Source of the DNA: Bacteroidales bacterium
GTDB lineage: Bacteria; Bacteroidota; Bacteroidia; Bacteroidales; UBA10428
Direction of reading: 5' to 3'
Assembly (NCBI GenBank): GCA_016935435.1
Contig: JAFGQZ010000092.1
Location: 1-32,902, forward strand
Length of the DNA: 32,902 nt
The translations under genes were made by a program, and so were the position numbers. Of the stretch, positions 14,664-24,454 are shown one piece after another (position 1 is the stretch's first letter; every line of letters begins with the position of its first letter). The notes beneath the pieces are model-generated. The model was not told the origin of the DNA, searched no databases, and was given only the letters and a program-made list of their open reading frames with translations.

Positions 14664-15077
14664 TTAAGCCAAATTATAATGAGGAGGTGAAAGATCGGTA
14701 TCGCTGTAGTTTGTACGCCTTTTTTCAACCCTGGTAAACCGAAATTTCTGAAAATAAAAGCAAGGCGGGGTTGTAAATAATTGAAACCGGGTTTTGGGTT
14801 TAAGCAACGAAAATGATTCGTAGCTGTTATGCGTATTGCTCGGGTTGTCTGTTTTACAAAAAGGGCTCGCAGGTAACCTGCTGCCGGAAAACGAATATAC
14901 ATTTTCGGCAAGCGCTTCATTGGCAAACCTGTTTTCGTTTTCAGCAAAATAATTACCTGCTCCGCCAATAAGCCGGAGCGATACTAAAAATAACAGGGCT
15001 ATAGAAAGCAGTTGCCTCAAAACATTATAGTTTGCAGCAAAAATAGCTAAAAACACTGTTCGGCAGCAGGCAGGCAT
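14664..15077 (-). CDS. small hypothetical protein with N-terminal hydrophobic segment
   Basis: I do not recognise this 137-codon frame. It has a hydrophobic stretch at about residues 21-37 (RQLLSIALLFLVSLRL), which could be a signal peptide or anchor, then a polar, serine- and aromatic-rich region ending SPPHYNLA. Codon choice (TCG, GCC, GAA, CGG) resembles neighbouring genes. The ATG at 15077 is the only one near the 5' end; an internal TTG just before RQLLS would give a cleaner signal peptide. It lies 24 bases downstream of the pyruvate kinase stop on the same strand and may be co-transcribed. A chance frame cannot be excluded. Confidence 0.45.
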   Translation of the reverse strand: MPACCRTVFLAIFAANYNVLRQLLSIALLFLVSLRLIGGAGNYFAENENRFANEALAENVYSFSGSRLPASPFCKTDNPSNTHNSYESFSLLKPKTRFQLFTTPPCFYFQKFRFTRVEKRRTNYSDTDLSPPHYNLA

Positions 15078-15101
15078 AAAATTTATTTTCCGGATGTTGA
15101 G

Positions 15102-16535
15102 CTATTCGACCCTTGAAATCTTCATGGTATTAATAGGTCCCCTCACTTTCATAGGGATACCCCCGACAAAAACGAGCACATCGCCCTGTTTAACTATTCC
15201 TTGCGATTTAAGTATTTCAACAGAGTGGGCAATTGCATCGTTAATGCTTATTTCCGGCTCAAGATAAAAAGCCCGCGTGCCCCAAAGCAACGAGAGTTGC
15301 GCCATAACATGCTCAAAAGGCGTAAAGGCAAAAATATTTGCTTTTGGCCTGTGGCTTGCAACCTTATAGGCCGATGCCCCGCCAAATGTAAATACAACTA
15401 TTGCCTTTGCCCCGGTAAGGTTGGCCATCTGGCAGGCATTGTAGCAAACTGCATCGGGCAAATAGGTAGGCAGGTGCTGATCGGGCGGGTTATGGTGCAG
15501 CATAGAAAAGCCGCTGCCTTCGGTAGCAAACACAACTTCCTGCATGCTTCTGATAACTTCTACCGGGTATTTGCCGATTGAGGTTTCCCCACTAAGCATA
15601 AGGGCATCGGCGCCTTCGGTTACGGCATTGGCCACATCGGTAGCTTCAGCCCTTGTAGGCCTGAAATTGGAAATCATACTTTCCATCATTTGTGTGGCAA
15701 TTATAACCGGCTTGGCCATTGCAATGCATTTAGAAACAATTTGTTTTTGCACAACAGGAACCTGGTCAAAAGGGGTTTCCACCCCCAAATCGCCACGGGC
15801 TACCATTATTCCATCGGCAACATCAATAATATTGTCGATATCTTTTAAAGCTTCGGGTTTCTCGATTTTCGCAATAATTTTTGTGTTCTTCTTGTTCTTT
15901 TTTATTAATTCTTTAAGTTCAATAATGTCCGAAGCACTTCGCACAAAGGACAATGCCAGCCAGTCGATATCAAATCCAAGCACAAAGTTTACATCGGCAA
16001 TATCCTTCTCGGTAAGGCTTGGCAACGAAATATTTGTATTAGGGAGGTTAACTCCCTTTTTCGACGAGAGCATGCCACCGCTTATCACTCTTGTTACCAC
16101 TTCATCTTTGCGGTTTGTCGATACTACCTCAAGTTTAATTTTGCCATCGTCAACCAAAATGGTTTCGCCAGGCATAACATCGAGCGGGAGGGGCTTATAG
16201 CTAACAAAAACCTTTTCGGCATTACCGGTACATTCATCTGTAACAAGCCTGAGGGTTGCCCCGTTAACCAGTTCAACAGCATTGTTTTCAACCACGCCTA
16301 CACGCAACTTAGGCCCCTGCAAATCGGCAAGGATTGAAATGTGGGTGCCTATTTCGTGGTTAAGTTCCTTGATAGTTTGTATTACCTGGGCATGTTCTTC
16401 GTATTTACTGTGCGAAAAATTTAGCCGGCAAACATCGAGGCCTTCATAAATCATTTTACAGATTGTTTCTTTGTCGCTGCAAGCCGGGCCTATGGTTGCA
16501 ATTATTTTTGTATGCGAATGTTTTATCCGGTACAT
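15102..16535 (-). CDS. pyk: pyruvate kinase
   Basis: This enzyme converts phosphoenolpyruvate and ADP to pyruvate and ATP, the last step of glycolysis. Visible motifs are KIIATIGPAC at the N-terminus, CRLNFSH (R37, N39, S41), DLQGPKLR, KIEKPEA (K213), MVARGDLGVE (234-243, metal and substrate site) and ATQMMESM. A C-terminal regulatory domain is present, giving 477 residues in total. A longer in-frame TTG start at 16610 is rejected because a TAnnTTTG promoter box lies at 16551-16558, just upstream of the ATG at 16535. It supplies pyruvate whose oxidation would feed reduced ferredoxin to the hydrogenase. Confidence 0.97.
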   Translation of the reverse strand: MYRIKHSHTKIIATIGPACSDKETICKMIYEGLDVCRLNFSHSKYEEHAQVIQTIKELNHEIGTHISILADLQGPKLRVGVVENNAVELVNGATLRLVTDECTGNAEKVFVSYKPLPLDVMPGETILVDDGKIKLEVVSTNRKDEVVTRVISGGMLSSKKGVNLPNTNISLPSLTEKDIADVNFVLGFDIDWLALSFVRSASDIIELKELIKKNKKNTKIIAKIEKPEALKDIDNIIDVADGIMVARGDLGVETPFDQVPVVQKQIVSKCIAMAKPVIIATQMMESMISNFRPTRAEATDVANAVTEGADALMLSGETSIGKYPVEVIRSMQEVVFATEGSGFSMLHHNPPDQHLPTYLPDAVCYNACQMANLTGAKAIVVFTFGGASAYKVASHRPKANIFAFTPFEHVMAQLSLLWGTRAFYLEPEISINDAIAHSVEILKSQGIVKQGDVLVFVGGIPMKVRGPINTMKISRVE

Positions 16536-16550
16536 AATATATTTTTTATG

Positions 16551-16582
16551 CAAAAGTAATTTATTGCCATATAATGATGCAA
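16551..16582 (-). promoter_or_regulatory. pyk promoter
   Basis: On the minus strand TACTTTTG (16551-16558) matches TAnnTTTG. A TTG at 16580-16582 lies 21 bases further upstream, fitting the -33 element. The box is 15 bases before the ATG, so the leader is very short. Confidence 0.65.
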
Positions 16583-16642
16583 GCAAAGCAACAAAAAGTA
16601 TTTTCAACAAGGTTTAGATACAAGGGCTAAAAAGCAAAAAAG

Positions 16643-19600
16643 CTAGAGCCTAAACCCCAAAATGGTTATATCGTCGGTTTGTTCGTTACCGCCCATCCAT
16701 TCCGATAATATTTTCTCGAGTTCCGCTTTTTGCTTCAGAAGTGGTTCTTTGTGCAAACCGAATAAGGTGTTTAAAAAACGTTTGCTACTGAATTTCTTAT
16801 CGTTTTTTCCCCCAAACTGGTCTTGAAACCCATCGGTAAACAGGTAAAGAACATCGCCTTTTTTGCCCTGGAAACCTATATCGGAAAACGACTTATGTTC
16901 AAGATCTGAAACGCCTATAGGTATCCTGTCGGCCTTAATTACATTTAGTTTTCCATCTTGTATGTGCACCATATTGTTAATAGCCCCCGAGAACTGCACC
17001 ATAAGGGTTTGCTGATCGATTACACAGAGGCCCAGGTTTATACCATCGAATGAAGGGCTGTCTTTACTATGCTGGCTGAGCGATGTTATTACTTTAAGCC
17101 TTAAAAACTCAAGTACCCTACTTGGCTCTGTAATGCCGTAGTTTATTACAATTTCGTTCAGTGCATTAAGGCCTAAAATGCTCATCATTGCCCCTGGAAC
17201 GCCATGTCCGGTACAGTCGGCCACAGTAACAATGGTTTTCTCGTTTAGCTGGGTGTACCAGCAAAAATCGCCACTGACAATATCTTTCGGTTTATTAACC
17301 AAAAAGTGGTCGGGGAGCAGTTTCTCCAGCAATTCATCGGGTGGAATTATCGACGATTGTATCTTACGGGCATATTTAAGGCTATCGGTAATATCGGTGT
17401 TCTTCTTTTTAATAAGGTCGCGCTGCATTTCAATTTCGTCTTTTTGACGCTGAATTTCAAGGGTGCGCTCTTGCACCTTTTCTTCGAGAATATGTTTTTC
17501 CAAAATGTGTTTTTGTTGCAGCTTTTTGTTATAGAACAAAATTGCTAATGCCAATACAGCAAAAGCAATTATATAAAGCCAGGGGCTTTTCCAAACCGGG
17601 GCCTTCACAATAATTTCGACACGGGCAGGTTTAGGGGTAACAATGCCATCGCTGCTTGATGCATTTACTTCAAAAACATATTTACCTTCGGTTAATGCCG
17701 GATAGGTAACAGAGTTTGTTGCAGAAATGTCTGACCAGTCGATATCGTAACCTTTTAACCTGTATTGGTACCTAACCGAACCTGGGTCTTTTAGGCTAAT
17801 GCCAATAAAACCAAACCGTATTTTGTACCTGCCTGGGTATAGCTTAATTTTTTCCTGAAGTTCAAATTCCTGGTTATTAACATTTACAGATGTTAAATGA
17901 ACAAGAGGCGGCAGGAACAAAACATTTTCAAGTGCCGGATCGTAGGCCAAAAGCCCTTTGTTAAACCCGAACCACATTTTGCCACTGTTATCGCATAAAA
18001 TAGCATTGGGGTTAAACTCTGCTTCGTCATCCAAACCGGCATATTTACTAACGGCTTTTATTGAAAAACCGGTACTGTTTACACGGCTAAGCCCGCCACG
18101 GTGGCCAACCCAAATATACCCTTGCTTGTCGCTGGCCAGCGAATAGCAGTAATCGGAGTAAAGGCCTTCCTTTGCACTAAGGTTCAAAACAGAATCGTTT
18201 TGGAGCAGGAATAATCCCTGGCCGCCCGATGCCAGCCATATATTTCCCGATATATCTTCGGCCACCGATTCGATTGTAACAATTGATGCCCCAGAAGAAA
18301 TGGTTGTTTTTTTTACCCGGCCTGCAGCAACTACCGCTATGCTGTTGCTAGGTGTAGCTATCCAAACCTTTTTGCCCGAATCGATATAAATATGCCTTAC
18401 CGAATTATGGGGCAAGCCTCCCTCGTGTATGGTGTACCATTTTTTTTGTTTATTTCGTGTGTTAACGCGGCAAGCGCCCTTTTTTGTGCCAACCCACAAA
18501 ATGCTGTCGCTGCCGGCAAGGCATGTAACCATATTCTCAAGCATGCCATCGTGTATCGAAAAATTCTGTACCGAGTTATCGATTAAATTTATTTTATAAA
18601 TGCCTGAACCATTGGTGCCAACCCAAAGTTCGTATTTGTTTTTCAACCAGAGTGCACTAATTTCGGCCTCGGGCAATTTTTGTCCCGAAGCAAAAAAACC
18701 TAAAACAGCATGGTCTTTTGCCGACATTTTTAACAACCCCTTTTCGGTTCCTGCCCAAAGGTAGAGGCTATCGGCAGCTATGCATTTGACATTTTGGCCA
18801 TAGGCACTATTATGTGCAAGCCTTACCGAGAATGTTTGTGCTGCAAGGCAAAAAACACCCTGGCCGTATGCCCCTGCCCAGATATTTTCGTCGCGGTCGC
18901 AAAAAACAAATTTTATATTTTCGGGCAATTGCTCCTTGTTATGTTCAAAAGAAACAACTTCGTCAACCTGGCCGCTTTCCGATAGTATAAGTTTAAACAA
19001 ACCCTTGCCGAAGGTTGCAGCCCAAAGGTTTCCCCTCCTGTCTTCAGCTATGCACTGGATATCGCCAGGCAAAGGCCCGGATTTTGAATCAATGCGGCTT
19101 ACCTTTGCCTGTTTTTTTTCGGTCTGTACCATAAATATTCCACTATTTGCGGTTGCAACATAATGAATGTGTGGGTTTTTATGCCCTATAACAGATTGGA
19201 TACGTTCGCGCGGCACCGATTCAAAGTGCTCCAATACTTCAATAGTGTTATGGCTGCTTATTTTGCATAAGCGCAAACCATCAAGGGAGCCACACAAAAA
19301 AATACTATCTGAAACAAATGAAAAAGAATTGATAGAAATACCAGGTTGGCTGAACCTGAAGCTTTCCGGATTTTTTGCCCCAGGTTTAAACAAGGCCCCA
19401 TTATAGTCGCCAGCCCATACAGTACCATCACCACTAACAGCAATGCTTGTAATGCTGCCCTTGTTGTTTGTTGCGGGAATTACTTTTTTGAATTTCTTCC
19501 CATCGAAAAAAGTTAAACCGCCATTTATATGGCCGAACCATATCCCGTTTTTTACAGCTCTGCTGCAGGTGATAAAATTATCGGCCAAAGAGTCGGCCAC

Positions 19601-19819
19601 TGTATATTGTTGCAGCCCCTGGCCATCGAAACGGAACAAACCGTCGCTTGTGCCTATCCAAAAGTAGCCCCCGGAGTCTTGCGCAAAAGTATAAATGTAC
19701 GAACCCGACAACTTTTGCATAACAGGTATGTCATTTACCGAATATTCATGAGATTTTCCTTTGCCTGCAAAGGAAAAAATGATAAAAGCAGCTACCGATA
19801 TTTTATACAACATAGCCAT
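16643..19819 (-). CDS. periplasmic propeller sensor fused to SpoIIE-type phosphatase
   Basis: The 1058-residue inner-membrane sensor has a signal peptide (about 1-23) and a long chain of two-component-regulator propeller repeats (about 30-630), e.g. FWIGTSDGLFRFDG and LWVGTKKG. A Y_Y_Y domain (about 640-735), one transmembrane helix near 745-768, a coiled coil (about 770-810) and a PP2C-like SpoIIE domain to the end follow. Phosphatase motifs are SGDFCWY, ADCTGHGVPGAMMS (about 870), FTDGFQDQFGG (about 995) and QTDDITI (about 1048). Such proteins couple an external signal to dephosphorylation of an anti-anti-sigma factor. No STAS partner is adjacent, but an RsbW-like ATPase is encoded at 5315. 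It lies 26 bases after the secreted-protein gene, so is probably its co-transcribed partner. Confidence 0.92.
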   Translation of the reverse strand: MAMLYKISVAAFIIFSFAGKGKSHEYSVNDIPVMQKLSGSYIYTFAQDSGGYFWIGTSDGLFRFDGQGLQQYTVADSLADNFITCSRAVKNGIWFGHINGGLTFFDGKKFKKVIPATNNKGSITSIAVSGDGTVWAGDYNGALFKPGAKNPESFRFSQPGISINSFSFVSDSIFLCGSLDGLRLCKISSHNTIEVLEHFESVPRERIQSVIGHKNPHIHYVATANSGIFMVQTEKKQAKVSRIDSKSGPLPGDIQCIAEDRRGNLWAATFGKGLFKLILSESGQVDEVVSFEHNKEQLPENIKFVFCDRDENIWAGAYGQGVFCLAAQTFSVRLAHNSAYGQNVKCIAADSLYLWAGTEKGLLKMSAKDHAVLGFFASGQKLPEAEISALWLKNKYELWVGTNGSGIYKINLIDNSVQNFSIHDGMLENMVTCLAGSDSILWVGTKKGACRVNTRNKQKKWYTIHEGGLPHNSVRHIYIDSGKKVWIATPSNSIAVVAAGRVKKTTISSGASIVTIESVAEDISGNIWLASGGQGLFLLQNDSVLNLSAKEGLYSDYCYSLASDKQGYIWVGHRGGLSRVNSTGFSIKAVSKYAGLDDEAEFNPNAILCDNSGKMWFGFNKGLLAYDPALENVLFLPPLVHLTSVNVNNQEFELQEKIKLYPGRYKIRFGFIGISLKDPGSVRYQYRLKGYDIDWSDISATNSVTYPALTEGKYVFEVNASSSDGIVTPKPARVEIIVKAPVWKSPWLYIIAFAVLALAILFYNKKLQQKHILEKHILEEKVQERTLEIQRQKDEIEMQRDLIKKKNTDITDSLKYARKIQSSIIPPDELLEKLLPDHFLVNKPKDIVSGDFCWYTQLNEKTIVTVADCTGHGVPGAMMSILGLNALNEIVINYGITEPSRVLEFLRLKVITSLSQHSKDSPSFDGINLGLCVIDQQTLMVQFSGAINNMVHIQDGKLNVIKADRIPIGVSDLEHKSFSDIGFQGKKGDVLYLFTDGFQDQFGGKNDKKFSSKRFLNTLFGLHKEPLLKQKAELEKILSEWMGGNEQTDDITILGFRL

Positions 19820-19845
19820 ACGAGGGCAATATACAACATTTAGGC

Positions 19846-20829
19846 TTACCTTTTGATGCCCTCCATCCTGATTTTTGGGGTATAAACCGGAATGCCCCCA
19901 ATAGGTATAACATAGAAGGGAAGTGTTTCGCCATACTGGTTGCGCACAACAATAGCCACGTTATTGTTTTTAACCAGCGATGCCTGGTTTTTTACAAATT
20001 GTAGTTCAATAGTGGTGTTTTTTTCTTCTTCGAGTATGGGAAATTCGCGCCTGACCCATTTATCTTCGCCGGAAACATCGCACAAAACCCCATTTTTTGC
20101 CACCGATATTATACGAATAGCCCCATCGTTGTCCCAATCGAAATTTGAAACCTGTATGGAAATAGTTTTATCATCGACAAAAGGGTAAATTTGCGAAATA
20201 TGTTTCTGATCGTTAGCCAGCCTGAAAGTATATTCGTAGGTAAATACATTCCCGCCTTCAACTTCTTTGTTTTCTGTTGGGCTTGTGCTTAGAAAATAAC
20301 GGTACAGGTTGCCGTCGTCGCCCTTTAAGCCCTGGGCAATAATTTTAAATACCCGTCCGCCAAATTTCTCAACAAACTCCCCTTCTAACGGGTTAAAGGG
20401 GCCGAATGTAAACCAGTTCTTATCATATTCGGGGCTGTTATCGAATGTTTTTGTTGCCATCAATATTCCGCTTTTAAAATTTCCGACAGGGTCGGTGGCC
20501 TTAGCATCGTCGTTCGACCAGCAGCCTGAGCCGCCATACACCGAAAAATTAACAGATGTATTGAATTCGCCTTTGTTTTCGTCGTAAGCGCCGTCTGTAT
20601 CGGGGTCGTAAACCCGAATATAAAAAGGTTTTGTATGATCAAGGGGGATTAGAAAGAAAAATACCTGGCAAAAGTCATCGTCGCCCCATGAGGTCAACGA
20701 TTCGCCACCAAATGTTACAAGGAATGGAATGTTTTCGTCAACAGCAGGCACTGCCTGTGAATATATCTTTTGCTGCAAGCAAAAAAATGTGCATATTATT
20801 ATAATTCTATAGGGCACTTTGTAAGACAA
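19846..20829 (-). CDS. secreted protein of unknown function
   Basis: A signal peptide (about 1-25, ending IYSQA) leads a 327-residue, beta-rich protein that I cannot assign. It is rich in Asp/Gly loops such as YDPDTDGAYDENKGE and DWDNDG, which look like Ca2+-binding turns, and has aromatic beta-strands typical of periplasmic or surface proteins. No ATG precedes the signal peptide: the start is TTG at 20829 or GTG at 20817, since an in-frame TAA lies just upstream. It sits between the PD40/PKD/OmpA-like gene (65 bases upstream) and the propeller-SpoIIE gene (26 bases downstream), all on one strand, suggesting a shared envelope-related job. Confidence 0.75.
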   Translation of the reverse strand: MSYKVPYRIIIICTFFCLQQKIYSQAVPAVDENIPFLVTFGGESLTSWGDDDFCQVFFFLIPLDHTKPFYIRVYDPDTDGAYDENKGEFNTSVNFSVYGGSGCWSNDDAKATDPVGNFKSGILMATKTFDNSPEYDKNWFTFGPFNPLEGEFVEKFGGRVFKIIAQGLKGDDGNLYRYFLSTSPTENKEVEGGNVFTYEYTFRLANDQKHISQIYPFVDDKTISIQVSNFDWDNDGAIRIISVAKNGVLCDVSGEDKWVRREFPILEEEKNTTIELQFVKNQASLVKNNNVAIVVRNQYGETLPFYVIPIGGIPVYTPKIRMEGIKR

Positions 20830-20894
20830 ACTGAATTATTAACCTAGCTGTGCCAAAGTTAACAACATTGCACAAATTGCTTATTTCGCAAATA

Positions 20895-22847
20895 TTAATT
20901 CTTTATCGGATTATCGTCGTTTTTTATAAAAATAAATTCAACTCGTTTATTCAATAAACGGGCATTTTCAATGCTTTTCGTAACTACAGGCCTTATATCG
21001 CCATACCCGCTAAAAGTTAGCCTGGCGTTGTTAATAACTCTTTGTGCCATATATTTTTCAACACTTTCGGCAACCTGAACAGTTTGTTCCAGGGAATATT
21101 TCGAAGAATTCCTGTTATTTTGGTGCACGGCAACTGCCAGGTTGATATCTGCATTATTGTTCAGGATTTCGATATAATTATCGAGTATTGCCACTGTGCC
21201 CGACAAGGGCAGATTATTCTCGTCGAAATCTAAAGAATTTAATGCCAAAGAGTCGAGCAAAGAGTTTAACAATGCGTATTTGCTGCCCTCAAACCGGCCT
21301 ATATAATAGTTTAAAATTCTGTAGGAATTCTGGCTGTATAGATTTTCTGAAACAAATACCGGGGCTGTTTCTGTTGATGTATTTTTATTAAAAACAGCCA
21401 ATTGCTGATAGTCGCCCAGCACATCGATTTTTTTGGCAAAACATTTACGAAAGATACGCCCGCTGTTGTCTTTAGTGCCTTCAATTCCTAATTTAACAGT
21501 ATATGTGCCAACATTGGCAAAGGTAAAATTGTTTGTGGCACCTGATGGCCCAAAACCCTGTCCAAAGTCCCAGAAACATGAATAGTTTTTATTGAGTGGA
21601 TTTTCCTGCGGGAACATGAATTCCACCGAATGTTTGGCCACACATGCATTATCGGCAATTATACCGGAATATGCGCCGGCACCGATATCGAAATGGTGTT
21701 CAGCTGCAAGGCTGTAACTGGTATCGGCAATAAAGTGTTTTATAGTAAGTACAGCAATATAGTTGCCAGGTTGCGAAAAACAATGCTCCACACTTATGCC
21801 TTTTTTAACGGTGCCATTTCCAAAATACCATTCATGTTCGAGGTGAAGGGTATCGGTAAAACGTTCGTCGAAAAACTTAAAGCACTGCTCAAAAGGTTCC
21901 GGCTCTTCGCAGGGGCCAAAATGGGGCACAGATGCATTAAACGAATAAATGTCGGCATATTTTCTTCTGTCCGACGAAAAATAGCCATAGTCAAGGTTTA
22001 TATCGGCAACAATACCATAATCGTTTGCTGTTGAGTTAATATCGCCTTCGAGGCGCACGGGGACAGTCCATTTGCCACTAATAATGGTAGTATAAAAAAT
22101 ATCCTTCCCCCCCATTGAGTTATGCCCGTCCGATGAAAAAAATAACCTGCCTGAGGGGCAGGCAAAAGGGTAAGCTTCGTCGTTCGGGGTGTTTATTGAA
22201 CTGCCCATATTTACAGGTTTCAACCATTCGCCGTTAACCAGGTCGCAATAATAAAGATCCATTCCCCCGTAACCCCCGGGCATATCAGAAGCAAAATACA
22301 AACGTTGGCCATCGGCCGACAACGAGGGGGTACCTAACATATAGTTGGCATTGTTATGCGGAAAGGGCGAAATATTGCTCCAGGCCCCATCGACAAGTTC
22401 GGCGCTGAATATCCCATATTTGTTCGAAGGCTTGTTAATTTCCCTGAACTTACCTTCTACAATATTGTTACGGGCAAAAAAAACCATCTTCCCATCGGGC
22501 GAAAAGGTAGCAGGCCCTTCGTTTAATATCGTAAACAATTCATTTGAAAACAACTCCGGCGACTTCCATGTAAGGGAATCTTTGCGCGAAACAAACAGAA
22601 TATTGAAAAGGTTTTCTTCATCGCTTTTTATGCTAACAGCCGAAGCAGTAAGGGCGTTTGAACAAAAAACCAGTCCGTTTTTATAATAAACCGGCGAGAA
22701 GTCGCTGGCCACCGCTGATGAAAAGCTTGTGCGCTTTACAGAAAAAACCTGCAGCTGTGCTTTTGTGCCAACACAAACAAACAACAATGTTATAATAATA
22801 AACTTAAACAAACGCCCAACATTCTGCTTTTCTTTCCTGGCCTGCAT
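20895..22847 (-). CDS. PD40 propeller-PKD-OmpA-like envelope protein
   Basis: The 650-residue exported protein has a signal peptide or anchor at about 14-31 and WD40-like PD40 repeats at about 70-310 (FSPDGKMVFFARN, LSADGQRLYFASD, PSGRLFFSSDGH). Two PKD-like domains lie at about 330-375 and 420-455 (WYFGNGTV, CFWDFGQG), and a C-terminal OmpA/peptidoglycan-binding-like segment at about 585-645 ends NARLLNKRVEFIF. The combination resembles PorE-like and related Bacteroidota proteins that tether an outer-membrane machine to peptidoglycan. The OmpA part is divergent and peptidoglycan binding is uncertain. It is the first gene of the three-gene minus-strand group. Confidence 0.85.
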   Translation of the reverse strand: MQARKEKQNVGRLFKFIIITLLFVCVGTKAQLQVFSVKRTSFSSAVASDFSPVYYKNGLVFCSNALTASAVSIKSDEENLFNILFVSRKDSLTWKSPELFSNELFTILNEGPATFSPDGKMVFFARNNIVEGKFREINKPSNKYGIFSAELVDGAWSNISPFPHNNANYMLGTPSLSADGQRLYFASDMPGGYGGMDLYYCDLVNGEWLKPVNMGSSINTPNDEAYPFACPSGRLFFSSDGHNSMGGKDIFYTTIISGKWTVPVRLEGDINSTANDYGIVADINLDYGYFSSDRRKYADIYSFNASVPHFGPCEEPEPFEQCFKFFDERFTDTLHLEHEWYFGNGTVKKGISVEHCFSQPGNYIAVLTIKHFIADTSYSLAAEHHFDIGAGAYSGIIADNACVAKHSVEFMFPQENPLNKNYSCFWDFGQGFGPSGATNNFTFANVGTYTVKLGIEGTKDNSGRIFRKCFAKKIDVLGDYQQLAVFNKNTSTETAPVFVSENLYSQNSYRILNYYIGRFEGSKYALLNSLLDSLALNSLDFDENNLPLSGTVAILDNYIEILNNNADINLAVAVHQNNRNSSKYSLEQTVQVAESVEKYMAQRVINNARLTFSGYGDIRPVVTKSIENARLLNKRVEFIFIKNDDNPIKN

Positions 22848-23105
22848 ATTTCAGCAATTTTAAGTTCATAAGCCTTAATCCCGACAAATATAAAAATCTT
22901 TTCAGAGCAATGCACTTTGCAAATGGTGTGTTAAACTTTACGCAACCATTTTGCCTTATATTTCATCAATTGTATCGAATAAACATTATGCGAAATAAAA
23001 TAGGGTTTTAACAATAATAAACAGAAAAAATAATTGATAAATGCTGAAAAGTATCTGTCAGCCGAAAATAGGAAAAAAGGTTAAACACATTAATAAACTA
23101 AACAC

Positions 23106-23702
23106 ATGAAAAAACATCTTCGTTTACTTACAGCTATCGTGTTATTGATAATGTTCATGAACATTTCCTGCGAAAAAGACGATAACAATTCGCCCCTTGC
23201 TCAATTGGAACAAATTAAAGGCACAGGCTACTTTCCAATGCAGGTAGGGAATAAGTGGAAACTATCAAACCTGCCTGAAAAGGTTATCGACAAAATTGTA
23301 AATATCAATGGAACAGACTATTTCAGAATGATTGATGGCGACACCAATTATTACAGGCAAACTAACGATGGCAAAATATACGTTAAGGGAACCAATACAG
23401 AAGAAATATTAAAATTCGATCTGTCGGCAGAGACAGGCCATACATGGGACTATACTATCGAAGGCTCTGCCGATACCTGGCAGGTTAGCCTGTTAAGCAA
23501 GAATGACACCATTAAACTCGACAACCACACTTTTTACAATTGCTACAGGTTTTATTATAATATACCACAATTTGCCGATGAGGAATATATAATATGGTTA
23601 GCCCCCGATTTAGGGTTTGTTGAAATAATATATATGGGTGGTACCGGAAACAGGAATAAACTTGAAGCAGCAACCATTAACGGCATCAATATCGAATTCT
23701 AA
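23106..23702 (+). CDS. lipoprotein of unknown function
   Basis: The 198-residue protein has a lipoprotein signal (basic KKHLR, a hydrophobic core and a lipobox-like MNISC with Cys22), followed by an acidic EKDDNN tether common in Bacteroidota surface lipoproteins. The mature part is beta-rich with many Tyr/Trp/Asp and contains YFPMQVGNKWKLS, a pattern seen in secreted Bacteroidota proteins described by the phrase 'position/width of unknown domain'; I assign no function. It stands alone, divergent from the PD40 gene; no clear TAnnTTTG promoter was found. Confidence 0.75.
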   Translation: MKKHLRLLTAIVLLIMFMNISCEKDDNNSPLAQLEQIKGTGYFPMQVGNKWKLSNLPEKVIDKIVNINGTDYFRMIDGDTNYYRQTNDGKIYVKGTNTEEILKFDLSAETGHTWDYTIEGSADTWQVSLLSKNDTIKLDNHTFYNCYRFYYNIPQFADEEYIIWLAPDLGFVEIIYMGGTGNRNKLEAATINGINIEF

Positions 23703-24184
23703 GTGTTAAAATACCGGCAACCATCGCTTACAATAACATGGCTATACAACCCGACTGGTTCCCGACATTTGTAAAAAATATTAATATAAAAACCTGATTG
23801 GGTGTTCTCCACTATCTTTAAAAAGCCCCATGCCTTGGCATTGATTAACCTTAAAGCACGGCATAAAATAAGCTGCTGCCTTTTAGTTTTGTCAAAAAAA
23901 TCTGGTGAATCAATAAATGGCAGAATAATTTAGCTTACCTTAGCCAAAATTTAAGATTTGAGAATTTGCGCATTCATTTACTAATTCCACAAGCATTTTA
24001 GTTCATTTTTGCACTTCTTTTTAAATCAGTATTTTTTTTTAGTTGCAGGTTCGATTAAATTTTAACCGGTTGTCGGCTAACTGACAATCTATTATGATAC
24101 TATTATCGGAAAAGATTATACACAATTGGCAAAAATCACGGCTAAATACCTGTCTGCTAAAATCAACACTTTAATTATTAAATA
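23703..24184. other. 482-base non-coding leader before the RNA-binding/cold-shock genes
   Basis: I see no gene, tRNA or terminator with a T tract here. Small elements are ATGCC-TT-GGCAT near 23830, the 8-base palindrome AACCGGTT (24064-24071) and TTGTC paired with GACAA just after it. The last 200 bases are A/T-rich. A long untranslated leader with cold-responsive structure is plausible for the RRM/cold-shock genes but not shown. Confidence 0.4.
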
Positions 24185-24436
24185 ATGAACATTTATGTAG
24201 GAAACCTTGATTTCAAGGTAAACGAGAGTGAACTCTCAGGAATTTTCGAAGAGTATGGAACTGTTAGTTCATCAAAAATTGTTACCGACAAATTCAGCGG
24301 CCGCAGCCGTGGATTTGGCTTTATTACAATGGACAACGCTGTTGAAGCAAACAGGGCAATCAGCGAGCTCAACGGGATGAAGTTTTCAAACAGGGAACTG
24401 GTAGTTAACGAAGCTTTGGAAAAGAAACAGTTTTAA
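24185..24436 (+). CDS. small RRM-type RNA-binding protein
   Basis: This is a single RNA-recognition motif of 83 residues: RNP2 IYVGNLDF at 3-10 and RNP1 RGFGFITM at 42-49, with the aromatic residues for base stacking present. Such one-domain RRM proteins are abundant in Bacteroidota and Cyanobacteria and bind single-stranded RNA, often in stress or cold conditions. It is followed 18 bases later by a CspA-type gene on the same strand, so the two are likely co-expressed. Confidence 0.93.
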   Translation: MNIYVGNLDFKVNESELSGIFEEYGTVSSSKIVTDKFSGRSRGFGFITMDNAVEANRAISELNGMKFSNRELVVNEALEKKQF

Positions 24437-24454
24437 TTTTTAAGAAATATAATT

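Noticed and set aside
15544-16200. A 218-codon open frame on the plus strand opposite pyruvate kinase
   Set aside because: It lies wholly within a clear pyk gene, has a low-complexity Ser/Ile-rich product and no recognisable domain; it is an antisense shadow.
16536-16610. A longer pyruvate kinase start (TTG at 16610)
   Set aside because: The pyk promoter box is inside this stretch and the family begins near the ATG at 16535.
24040-24056. A tRNA T-loop-like GGTTCGATT
   Set aside because: There are no matching T-stem, anticodon arm or acceptor stem around it.
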